Of a stretch of 21,975 nucleotides of DNA, positions 1-7,372 are shown piece after piece. Where the stretch lies: contig CABUVF010000008.1 in the NCBI GenBank assembly GCA_902494945.1, positions 1 through 21,975 on the forward strand, in the 5' to 3' direction. A model generated the notes under the pieces. It was given only the letters and a program-made list of their open reading frames with translations. It ran no database searches and had not been told where the DNA came from. This DNA comes from an uncultured Collinsella sp. (GTDB lineage Bacteria; Actinomycetota; Coriobacteriia; Coriobacteriales; Coriobacteriaceae). The translations under genes were made by a program, and so were the position numbers. Within the stretch, counting starts at the first letter, position 1. Every line of letters begins with the position of its first letter.

Positions 1-854
1 ACAATGAACAAAAAGCTGATCATCTTCTCGACCAGGCCCACGGCGGCGGCGTCGACCAGGCCGCGGTGGTTGGCGATGACGGTGATAAACATAAACGCCA
101 CCTGGATGCAGCCGTCCTGCACGGCCACGGGCACGCCGATCTTAAGAATGCTGCCGAGCACCTCGGGCTGGGGGCGCAGGTCGCTGCGCTTGAGGTGAAT
201 GTGCGTTCGACGGCTCTTGAGCCACACAAGCGCGAGGGCAACGCTAGCCGTCTGCGCGGTCACCGTGCCGAGCGCCGCACCCACGGGGCCGAGCCCCATG
301 TGGCCGATAAACAGAAAGTCGAGCGCGATGTTAATGATGCATGCCACGCCGATCACGTACATAGGCGAGCGCGAATCGCCCAGCCCGCGAAAGATGGCCG
401 AAAGAATGTTGTACGCGGCAATAAACGGAATGCCGACAAAGCAGATACGCAGGTAGGCGGCAGTGCCTTCGACGGCTTCGGCCGGCGTGCCAATGAGCGC
501 CACGATCTGCGGGCAAAGCGCGAGCAGGACAGCGGCCAGTACCACCGAGACACCCATAAACAGCGTGATGGTATTGCCGATGGCGGTCTCGGCGCGGCCA
601 AACCGGCGCGAGCCCACGGCGTGGCCGACGATGACCGTCGTTCCCATGGCCAGGCCCACGAGCGTCACGGTAATGATATAGAGCGTCTGCGCGCCATTGC
701 CTACGGCGGTGATGCCGGCGGCGCCGCTGAACTGCCCCATCATGTACAGGTCGGCCATGCCGTAGAGCATCTGCAAAAAGTACGAGAGCATATAAGGCAG
801 GGCAAAGACCGCGATGGTCTTAAGGACGTTGCCGCGTGTGAGGTCGTGTTCCAT
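1..854 (-). CDS. MATE-family multidrug efflux transporter, partial (C-terminus off the left edge)
   Basis: The minus-strand frame starting at 854 is open for 284 codons and leaves the window without a stop. Translation gives a polytopic membrane protein starting MEHDLTRGNVLKTIAVFALP. It continues with LSYFLQMLYGMADLYMMGQF, a MATE-like first helix, then GNGAQTLYIITVTLVGLAMG, AAYLRICFVGIPFIAAYN and FRGLGDSRSPMYV. These match the N-terminal bundle and the start of the second bundle of MatE (NorM/DinF-like) exporters, which use Na+ or H+ gradients to expel cationic drugs. Family members are about 450 residues, so roughly a third is missing. The start is the first ATG of the frame. Only a weak AGAAAG lies about 10 bases upstream of it, so the start is less sure than the family. 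It is divergent from the ABC exporter operon; the promoter between them carries a MerR-type dyad. Substrate unknown. Confidence 0.88.
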   Translation of the reverse strand, partial: MEHDLTRGNVLKTIAVFALPYMLSYFLQMLYGMADLYMMGQFSGAAGITAVGNGAQTLYIITVTLVGLAMGTTVIVGHAVGSRRFGRAETAIGNTITLFMGVSVVLAAVLLALCPQIVALIGTPAEAVEGTAAYLRICFVGIPFIAAYNILSAIFRGLGDSRSPMYVIGVACIINIALDFLFIGHMGLGPVGAALGTVTAQTASVALALVWLKSRRTHIHLKRSDLRPQPEVLGSILKIGVPVAVQDGCIQVAFMFITVIANHRGLVDAAAVGLVEKMISFLFI

Positions 855-896
855 GGGCGGGGCACTTTCTGGCTTAGATCGTTTACGTACCAGTGT

Positions 897-927
897 AGTG
901 AAAACCCTACAACGATTGTAGAGTCAA
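897..927 (-). promoter_or_regulatory. Candidate MerR-type promoter/operator for the MATE gene
   Basis: On the minus strand a TTGACT -35 box (922-927) is followed by a perfect dyad CTACAA-tcg-TTGTAG (907-921). With a 19-base spacer the -10 would be TTCACT (897-902), which is weak. A dyad filling an over-long 19-bp spacer is the classic layout of MerR-family promoters, which often drive efflux pumps. No MerR gene is in the window. The dyad is seen directly; the regulator is inferred. Confidence 0.5.
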
Positions 928-1046
928 GGTTTGTATTGGCAGCAGGGCGAAAAAGTCACGCTCGCGTTCATTTCCAATTGAATACAGGGGCGCGTCCTGC
1001 GAGCTTGGTGCCTGCACTAGCCTTGCAGAAATCGATTTCGGAACAC

Positions 1047-1074
1047 TTGACACCGCCGCACGGCGCGCCATAAT
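1047..1074 (+). promoter_or_regulatory. Candidate sigma-A promoter of the ABC exporter operon
   Basis: A perfect -35 TTGACA (1047-1052) and a -10 CATAAT (1069-1074) are separated by 16 bases. Transcription would start near 1081, giving a leader of about 35 bases that contains the GGGGGATG ribosome binding site at 1101-1108. Confidence 0.6.
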
Positions 1075-1115
1075 ACGTGGGTTTGCGAACAACGTTTGAT
1101 GGGGGATGAACCTGC

Positions 1116-2936
1116 GTGCGCAATCTCAAGATTCTGTTTTCCTATCTGGGGGCATACCGCCGCGATGCCATGCTCGGCGTGCTCTTTGTGACGGCCGAGA
1201 CGGCGCTCGAGCTGTTTATCCCGGTCATCATGGCAAATATCATCGATGTAGGCGTGCCCGCGGGCGACATCGACTACATGCTGTTGCAGGGCACGTATAT
1301 GTTGGTATGTGCCGCATTTTCGCTGGTACTTGGCTTGGGCTATGCGCGCACGTCTGCTCGCGTCGCCTCGGGGCTGGGCGCTAACCTGCGCGAGGCCGAG
1401 TATCGCAAGATTCAGACGCTCGCTTTTGGCAATCTGGACAACTACGACGCCAGCTCGCTGGTCACTCGCATGACCACCGACATCACTGTTATTCAGAACG
1501 CTATCGGCAACGGCTTTCGCCCCATGGTGCGCGGCCCCGTGACGCTCATCGTCGGCTTGGTCTATGCGCTGGTGCTGTCGCGTCCGCTCGCTACGGTATT
1601 CGCGATCATCCTGCCGGTGCTGGCGATCGTACTGGGCGTTATCACCTACCGCGTCAGCCCGCTCTATCGCCAGTTACAGACTTCGATGGACCATCTCAAC
1701 GGCGTGGTGCAGGAGGACCTCACCGCCGTGCGCGCCGTCAAGGCGTACGTGCGCGCCGAGCACGAGGAGGCCAAGTTCGACGCCGTCAATACCGAGCTTG
1801 CGCATACGGCGACGAAGACCTTTGGCAACGCTGTGCTCAACCTGCCGGTGTTTCAGCTGTCGATGTACGTGGCGGCGCTTTCCATTCTGTGGATCGGCGG
1901 GCGCATGATTCTTGCCGGCGAGCTCGGCGTGGGCTCGCTCACGGGCTTTATGAGCTATGTGCTGCTGATCATGAACTCGCTCATGATGATTTCCAACGTG
2001 TTTTTGCTGCTCACCCGCGCACTTGCCAGCGTGGAGCGCATCTCGCGGGTGCTCGACGAGCGTTCGCTTATCCAGGCGCCCGACGCTGCCACTGCCGTGC
2101 ACGGGGTGGCCGACGGAAGCATCGAGTTTCGCGACGTGTCGTTTAAGTACCGCGCGGATGCTGCCGAGGATGTGCTCGAGCATATTGACCTTTGCATTGA
2201 GGCAGGCTCCACGGTGGGCATCCTCGGCGGCACGGGCTCGGGCAAGAGCTCGCTTGTGCAGCTGATTGCGCGCCTGTACGACGCCACCGAAGGCGCCGTA
2301 CTCGTGGGCGGGCGCGATGTGCGCGATTACGACCTAGTTGCCCTGCGCGACGCCGTGGGTATCGTGCTGCAAAAGAACGTGCTGTTTACGGGTACCGTGC
2401 GCGAGAACCTGCAGTGGGGCAATCCGCAGGCGTCGGACGATGAGCTCCTCGCGGCCTGCCGGGCGGCATGCGTGGACGAGTTCCTGGATCGCACCGGCGG
2501 GCTGGACGGCGAGTTGGGCCAAGGCGGCGCCGGTGTTTCGGGCGGCCAGAAGCAACGCCTGTGCATTGCGCGCACGCTGCTCAAGCATCCGCGCGTGCTC
2601 ATTTTTGATGACTCAACCAGCGCGGTCGATATGGCGACCGACGCTAAGATTCGCGAGCACATCGCTCGGATTCCCAATACGACCGTGCTCATCATCGCCC
2701 AGCGCATCGCGAGCGTCATGGATGCCGATCGCATTGTGGTGTTGGACGACGGTCGTGTCCACGGCGTGGGCACGCACGAGGAACTGCTGGCGGGCGACAA
2801 CATCTACCAGGAGATTTATGCCTCGCAGATGGAGTTTGCGGGGGATGCGGACGTCGCAGACGGCGCAAATGCCCCGTCTTCGTCTGGCCCCAGCGGATCA
2901 CTTCAAGCCACGGAAGGGGGTGAGCGCCATGCCTAA
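1116..2936 (+). CDS. ABC exporter half-transporter, degenerate-site subunit
   Basis: This 606-residue protein has a six-helix type IV exporter membrane domain (about 1-310) fused to an ATPase domain (about 335-575). Visible motifs are Walker A GGTGSGKSS (371-379), Q-loop Gln419, signature VSGGQKQ (474-480) and Walker B VLIFDD (494-499). The residue after Walker B is Asp499 instead of the catalytic Glu, and the switch histidine is Gln529 (IIAQR). These two substitutions mark the degenerate partner of heterodimeric exporters such as TM287/288, BmrCD and LmrCD. The GTG start at 1116 has GGGGGATG 7 bases upstream; the nearby ATG at 1106 is out of frame. The stop overlaps the next gene by 8 bases, so the two are co-translated partners. 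A role in drug or lipid export is family knowledge; the substrate cannot be read from sequence. Confidence 0.92.
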   Translation: MRNLKILFSYLGAYRRDAMLGVLFVTAETALELFIPVIMANIIDVGVPAGDIDYMLLQGTYMLVCAAFSLVLGLGYARTSARVASGLGANLREAEYRKIQTLAFGNLDNYDASSLVTRMTTDITVIQNAIGNGFRPMVRGPVTLIVGLVYALVLSRPLATVFAIILPVLAIVLGVITYRVSPLYRQLQTSMDHLNGVVQEDLTAVRAVKAYVRAEHEEAKFDAVNTELAHTATKTFGNAVLNLPVFQLSMYVAALSILWIGGRMILAGELGVGSLTGFMSYVLLIMNSLMMISNVFLLLTRALASVERISRVLDERSLIQAPDAATAVHGVADGSIEFRDVSFKYRADAAEDVLEHIDLCIEAGSTVGILGGTGSGKSSLVQLIARLYDATEGAVLVGGRDVRDYDLVALRDAVGIVLQKNVLFTGTVRENLQWGNPQASDDELLAACRAACVDEFLDRTGGLDGELGQGGAGVSGGQKQRLCIARTLLKHPRVLIFDDSTSAVDMATDAKIREHIARIPNTTVLIIAQRIASVMDADRIVVLDDGRVHGVGTHEELLAGDNIYQEIYASQMEFAGDADVADGANAPSSSGPSGSLQATEGGERHA

Positions 2937-4827
2937 GACATCCGCTCAGGCCCGTCCCGCCAATCTGGCGCAGACGCTCCGCCGCCTGCTCTCCTTCATG
3001 GGTCACGCCAAGTTCTCGCTGCTCGCAGTGGGTGTGCTTGCCTCTGTTGCGGCCATCGCAAGCCTTGCCGGTACCTACATGGTGCGCCCCATCGTCAACG
3101 GTTTGGCAACGGGCGGCGAGGAACTGCTCGCTAAGCAGGTTATCTTTACCGCTGCCATCTACGCCGCGGGCGTGCTCTCGGCTCTGGGCTACTCGCAGAT
3201 TATGGTGCGCGCGGCCCAGCGCGTGGTGTCCGATATCCGCCGCGACCTGTTTGCGCACATCCAGATGCTGCCGCTCGGTTATTTCGACGGCACACGCTCG
3301 GGCGACATCATGAGTTTCTTTACCAACGATGTCGACACCGTCTCCGAGGCGCTCAACAACAGCTTTGCCAACGTGATTCAGGCGAGCATCCAGGTGGTCG
3401 GCACCACGGCCATGCTCATCATCCTCAACTGGCAGCTCACGATTATCACGCTCGTGTGCGATGCGGCCATTGTGCTGTATGCGCGCTACTCGGGCGCGCG
3501 CTCTAAGCGCTTCTTTGCCGCTCAGCAGGCATCGCTTGGCGACCTGGACGGATATATCGAAGAGATGGTCTCGGGCCAAAAGGTCATCAAGGTCTTTAAT
3601 CACGAGCAGGCCAACGTGGCCGGTTTTGACGTGCGCAACCAAGAGCTGCGCCGCACCGGTGGTGCCGCGCAGGCCTACGCCAACTCGATGGTGCCCATGA
3701 CCGTGGTGATTGGCTACGTCAACTATGCCATCGTCGCCGTGGCGGGCGGCATGCTCTGCATCAAGGGGCTCGCCGACGTGGGCGCGCTTGCAAGTTACCT
3801 GGTCTTTGTACGCCAGGCGGCCATGCCCATCAACCAGTTTACGCAGTTGGGTAATTTCTTACTCAACGCGCTGGCCGGTGCCGAGCGCCTGTTTGCCGCC
3901 ATGGACTTTAAGCCCGAGGTGGACGAGGGCTGCGTGGAGCTGGTGCAGACGGGCGACGCTGCGTGGGCATGGAAGATTCCCGAGGGCCAGGGCGTGGGCG
4001 CGTACGGGCATCTGCATGATGTGGCTGCCGTTAATGAGTCGGGCCGTGCGGTGGCTGCCGACGGTACCGAGCTCACGTGCGGCTTGGTCCCGCTTGCCGG
4101 CGACGTGCGCTTCCATGCCGTGGACTTTTCCTACGTGCCGGGCACCCGTGTGCTCACGGACCTCAACCTGTTTGCCAAGCCGGGCCAAAAGATCGCGTTT
4201 GTGGGCTCGACGGGCGCCGGAAAGACGACCATCACCAACCTCATCAACCGCTTCTACGAGGTCGATGACGGCGAGATCACGTACGACGGCATCGACGTCA
4301 AGCACATTGCCAAGGCCAGCCTGCGCGGGTCGCTCGGCATTGTGCTGCAGGATACGCACCTGTTTAGCGGCACCATTGCGCAGAACATCCGCTTTGGCAA
4401 GCTCGACGCGACCGACGAGGAGGTGCGCGCCGCTGCCGAGGCGGCCTGCGCGGATTCGTTTATCCGCCGCCTGCCTAGAGGCTACGACACGCTGGTCACG
4501 GCCGACGGCGCCAACCTGTCGCAGGGCCAGCGCCAGCTGCTCGCCATCGCGCGCGTGGCCGTCGCCGACCCGCCGGTGCTCATCCTGGACGAGGCCACTT
4601 CGAGCATCGACACGCGCACCGAAAAGCTCATCGAGCGCGGTATGGACCGCATCATGCGCGGACGCACCACGTTTATGATCGCGCACCGCCTGTCCACCGT
4701 CCGCGACGCCGACGCCATCATGGTCCTCGAACACGGCCGCATCATCGAGCGCGGCACGCACGAAGAGCTGCTCGCCCAGCACGGTGAGTACTGGCAACTG
4801 GCGCATGGCTTAAAAGAGTTGGATTAA
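2929..4827 (+). CDS. ABC exporter half-transporter, canonical-site subunit
   Basis: This 632-residue partner of the preceding gene starts at the ATG at 2929 (MPKTSAQARP). AAGGGGG lies upstream, and the gene overlaps the previous stop by 8 bases. The frame is open further upstream, but that part runs inside the first gene and is not protein-like. The membrane domain spans about 20-325 and the ATPase about 390-632. ATPase motifs are complete: Walker A GSTGAGKT (426-433), signature LSQGQ (530-534), Walker B VLILDE with Glu555, and switch His586 (IAHR). It therefore supplies the hydrolytically competent half-site residues of the heterodimer. Between the domains is an extra segment of about 55 residues (roughly 330-385, containing AWAWKIPEGQG) that is longer than the usual linker. 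The nearest family relatives are YfiC/LmrD/BmrD-type subunits. A family A hairpin lies 49 bases after the stop. Confidence 0.92.
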   Translation: MPKTSAQARPANLAQTLRRLLSFMGHAKFSLLAVGVLASVAAIASLAGTYMVRPIVNGLATGGEELLAKQVIFTAAIYAAGVLSALGYSQIMVRAAQRVVSDIRRDLFAHIQMLPLGYFDGTRSGDIMSFFTNDVDTVSEALNNSFANVIQASIQVVGTTAMLIILNWQLTIITLVCDAAIVLYARYSGARSKRFFAAQQASLGDLDGYIEEMVSGQKVIKVFNHEQANVAGFDVRNQELRRTGGAAQAYANSMVPMTVVIGYVNYAIVAVAGGMLCIKGLADVGALASYLVFVRQAAMPINQFTQLGNFLLNALAGAERLFAAMDFKPEVDEGCVELVQTGDAAWAWKIPEGQGVGAYGHLHDVAAVNESGRAVAADGTELTCGLVPLAGDVRFHAVDFSYVPGTRVLTDLNLFAKPGQKIAFVGSTGAGKTTITNLINRFYEVDDGEITYDGIDVKHIAKASLRGSLGIVLQDTHLFSGTIAQNIRFGKLDATDEEVRAAAEAACADSFIRRLPRGYDTLVTADGANLSQGQRQLLAIARVAVADPPVLILDEATSSIDTRTEKLIERGMDRIMRGRTTFMIAHRLSTVRDADAIMVLEHGRIIERGTHEELLAQHGEYWQLAHGLKELD

Positions 4828-4876
4828 CCCGGTCGAGCACGATGCTTTGGCCCTTCCGTGCCCCTCACCTCGCCTC

Positions 4877-4941
4877 AAACCATCACAACATTCGACGTTT
4901 TTTGCCAAAAACGGGAAAAGCATCGAATGTTGTGATGGTTT
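4877..4941 (+). repeat. Family A hairpin repeat, copy 1 (probable terminator)
   Basis: Perfect 19-bp arms AAACCATCACAACATTCGA (4877-4895) and its complement (4923-4941) enclose a 27-base loop. That loop itself folds as CGTTTTT-tgcc-AAAAACG. The right arm runs into five T residues, so it can end ABC operon transcripts. Further copies lie at 6119 and 15416. Confidence 0.8.
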
Positions 4942-5042
4942 TTCTGCCACTCGACCGGGTGGAATCGCTTTCTTGCGCACGAAGGTGTGCGGACCCGTGG
5001 GCAGGGGAATAAGGTTGGTTATCCGACTCCATTGGAGGGCTC

Positions 5043-6080
5043 ATGGACCTGCCGATCGTCCTGTCCCATAAGACTGCCTGGCTGTACCACAACGTGGCGC
5101 GCCCGTCCGAGCCGCTCTCGCGAGCAAGCAGCCTATACGATGAGGACTCGCTTGCTAACGAGGCGGAGCCGACCGCGAGCCTGCCCAAATTGGGACTCCA
5201 TGCCAAGGGGCTGAGGGCTTCAACGGCAGTTGGGATCGTTACCGACTATCTGGTTTCGCTTGGTATTCCACGAGAAGAGCTCGATCATATCGATACGCTC
5301 GTTAACTTCGATTTTGAGCGCTCGACGCCGGCTGGATTTAGGTGCCACGTGTTTGGGGCGCCGGTACCCCCAGGCCATCTTATCGAGGTGGCGGAGGGCC
5401 TTCTAGTGGTTGATGAGGTCATGTGCTTTGTCCAAGCGGGTTCGTGGATGAGCGAGCCCGAGCAGCTGGAATATGGCTACGAAATCTGTGCCCGATACCA
5501 TTTGAATCATCTGTCGGCAGGCGATTATATCGAGATGGGGCAGAGGTATACCGTTGCCGATTTGATTGCTTATTGCAATGAGAACCGATCTCGTCAGGGG
5601 GCCATACGCGCGGCCGCCGTGCTCAAACGCGTGCACGATGGCGCGCGATCGCCCATGGAGACGGCCACCTCAATCATGGTCGTAGCAAAACGTTCCCAGG
5701 GAGGGCTGGGATACGCCAAGATCGAGCTCAACCATCGGGTCGATGTTCCCAGCGAGTTCAAGTATCTCGCAAAGGCCGGGTATTTCGAGATCGACGTATA
5801 TGCGCCTGCGAGCGGTACGGGGATTGAATACAACGGCTCGGACCATCTTGATAAACAGCGCGGCGCGTCGGATGCGGAGCGTATGACCGTGCTGAGCGCG
5901 CTGGGCTTTAGGATGATCGTCCTCACCGGGACTCAGTTTGCCCATCAGCTGCAATTGCACCGGGCGATGAACGCCATTGCGCTCGCTATGGGCCTTAAGT
6001 GTGACCGAAGCGAAGCGTTCCAGAAACGTCAGAACGACCTGCGAGAATTCGTGATTCGGCACTGGGACGGCGACCTTTAG
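5043..6080 (+). CDS. Uncharacterised protein with AbiEi-like start and DUF559/Vsr-like C-terminal region
   Basis: The gene encodes 345 residues, with ATG at 5043 and GGAGG at 5034-5038. The N-terminus (PIVLSHKTAWLYHN, 4-17) resembles the short SH-x-TAL helix that opens AbiEi-type and related Coriobacteriia proteins. The C-terminal half has SPMETATSIM (203-212), EIDVYAPASGTGIEYNGSDH (249-268) and a following helix with DAER before LGFRMIVLT. The order acidic residue, Asp251, Glu262, His268 resembles DUF559 and very-short-patch-repair-like nuclease folds, where similar residues bind metal. The central part is not recognised. There are no transmembrane segments or signal peptide. The gene stands alone: no AbiEii-type toxin, methylase or other defence gene is next to it. 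It is bracketed by two almost identical family A hairpins. Nuclease activity is an inference; a purely regulatory role is possible. Confidence 0.6.
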   Translation: MDLPIVLSHKTAWLYHNVARPSEPLSRASSLYDEDSLANEAEPTASLPKLGLHAKGLRASTAVGIVTDYLVSLGIPREELDHIDTLVNFDFERSTPAGFRCHVFGAPVPPGHLIEVAEGLLVVDEVMCFVQAGSWMSEPEQLEYGYEICARYHLNHLSAGDYIEMGQRYTVADLIAYCNENRSRQGAIRAAAVLKRVHDGARSPMETATSIMVVAKRSQGGLGYAKIELNHRVDVPSEFKYLAKAGYFEIDVYAPASGTGIEYNGSDHLDKQRGASDAERMTVLSALGFRMIVLTGTQFAHQLQLHRAMNAIALAMGLKCDRSEAFQKRQNDLREFVIRHWDGDL

Positions 6081-6118
6081 GGGCGCGTTGGCCCTTCTAC
6101 GGGGTGCCGTGGGCAGGC

Positions 6119-6182
6119 AAACCATCACAGCATTCGACGTTTTTGCCAAAAACGGGAAAAGCATCGAATGTTGTGATGGTCT
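6119..6182 (+). repeat. Family A hairpin repeat, copy 2
   Basis: The same element as at 4877: arms 6119-6137 and 6164-6182, differing by one A-to-G change in the left arm (still a G-U pair in RNA) and one end mismatch. The loop is identical except for one T fewer. No T-run follows, so it is less terminator-like than copy 1. It lies 39 bases after the stop of the preceding gene. Confidence 0.75.
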
Positions 6183-6312
6183 GTGCTGAGGATGGGCTTG
6201 GGAAGCTGGTTTTGCTCGAAGCGACCTGTCCTGTCGTACGGGTGTCGGCATGATTCTCCCGTGGGGTATTATGTTTTCCGAAGAATAAAACGCCGCGTGA
6301 GGGGAGGGCTGC

Positions 6313-7368
6313 GTGGACGGGCGCGTGCAACATGACGGCTTTGGCCGCGATATCAACTACCTGCGCATTGCCGTTACCGACAAGTGCAATTTTCGCTGCA
6401 TTTACTGCATGCCGGCAGACGGCGTGACGCCCCGCGCGCACGACGAGCTGCTCAGCGCCGAGGAAATCGCCCGCTTTGTGCGCTTGGTGGCGGGGGAGGG
6501 CATTCGCCGCGTGCGCCTGACGGGTGGCGAGCCGCTGGTCAGCCGCCGTATCATCCCGCTTATTCGCGACATCCGCGCGATTCCGCAGATCGAGGACATC
6601 TCGCTTACCACCAACGGCGCCCTGCTGCCCAAGCTGGCGCCGCAGCTCAAAGATGCCGGGCTTAACCGCGTCAACATTTCGCTCGACACACTCGACCCTA
6701 CGCTGTTTGGAAAGATCACGCGCCTGGGCCGGCTTGAGCAGACCATGGCTGGCATCGACGCGGCGCTGGCCTGGGGCTTTGAGCCCGTTAAGGTCAACTG
6801 CGTTGTGGTGCGCCGGCTCAACCAGGATGTGGCGGCCCTCGCGCGGCTCACGCTCGACCGCCCCATCCACCTGCGCTTTATCGAATACATGCCCATCGGC
6901 GACGAACACACGAGCTCGCATTGCGCTGTGGACCCGCATGCGCCCGCGCTCAATCCCGAGTTGTGGGACGCGAGCGATACCGTGCCGAGCGACGAGCTAC
7001 GGGCGCGCATCAATGCCGGGGCCGCCGCGGCGGGACTGGGTGAGCTCGAGCCGCTCGACATCAACGACGCTCCTGCCGGCGCGGGCCCTGCGCGCTATTG
7101 GCACTTTCCGGGCGCGGCGGGAACGGTCGGCTTCATCAGCGCCATGTCCAACCATTTTTGTGCGAACTGCAACCGTCTGCGCCTGACGGCCGATGGCAAC
7201 GTGCGTCCGTGTCTGTTTAGCGATGCCGAGTATTCGGTGCGCGAGGCGCTGCGCCGCGGTGATGATATGCAGGTACTTTCGATTTGGCGCGATGCCGTGG
7301 CCCACAAACCGCAGGAACACGCGATAATTGAGGGCACGCAACGATTTATGTCCCAAATCGGAGGATGA
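6313..7368 (+). CDS. moaA: GTP 3',8-cyclase MoaA (molybdenum cofactor biosynthesis)
   Basis: This radical-SAM enzyme carries out the first step of molybdopterin synthesis, converting GTP to 3',8-cyclo-GTP, which MoaC then turns into cyclic pyranopterin monophosphate. The radical-SAM cluster motif CNFRCIYC is at Cys25, Cys29 and Cys32, followed by a GGEPL segment. The second cluster is at Cys283, Cys286 and Cys300 (CANC...C spacing). The protein ends in the Gly-Gly (350-351) needed for activity in this family. Its length of 351 is normal. It starts at GTG 6313 with GAGGGGAGGG just upstream; TATTAT at 6267-6272 is a possible -10 without a good -35. The next gene's ribosome binding site lies within the final Gly codons, so the two are coupled. 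Confidence 0.96.
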   Translation: MDGRVQHDGFGRDINYLRIAVTDKCNFRCIYCMPADGVTPRAHDELLSAEEIARFVRLVAGEGIRRVRLTGGEPLVSRRIIPLIRDIRAIPQIEDISLTTNGALLPKLAPQLKDAGLNRVNISLDTLDPTLFGKITRLGRLEQTMAGIDAALAWGFEPVKVNCVVVRRLNQDVAALARLTLDRPIHLRFIEYMPIGDEHTSSHCAVDPHAPALNPELWDASDTVPSDELRARINAGAAAAGLGELEPLDINDAPAGAGPARYWHFPGAAGTVGFISAMSNHFCANCNRLRLTADGNVRPCLFSDAEYSVREALRRGDDMQVLSIWRDAVAHKPQEHAIIEGTQRFMSQIGG

Positions 7369-7372
7369 TCAT

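Noticed and set aside
66..1073. 335-codon plus-strand open frame at the left edge
   Set aside because: It is the antisense of the MATE gene; its translation is rich in His, Arg and Gly with no family resemblance, and the minus-strand frame reads as a clear transporter.
6183..6312. Molybdenum cofactor riboswitch before moaA
   Set aside because: The spacer after the family A hairpin is only about 130 bases and I could not recognise the conserved aptamer pattern.
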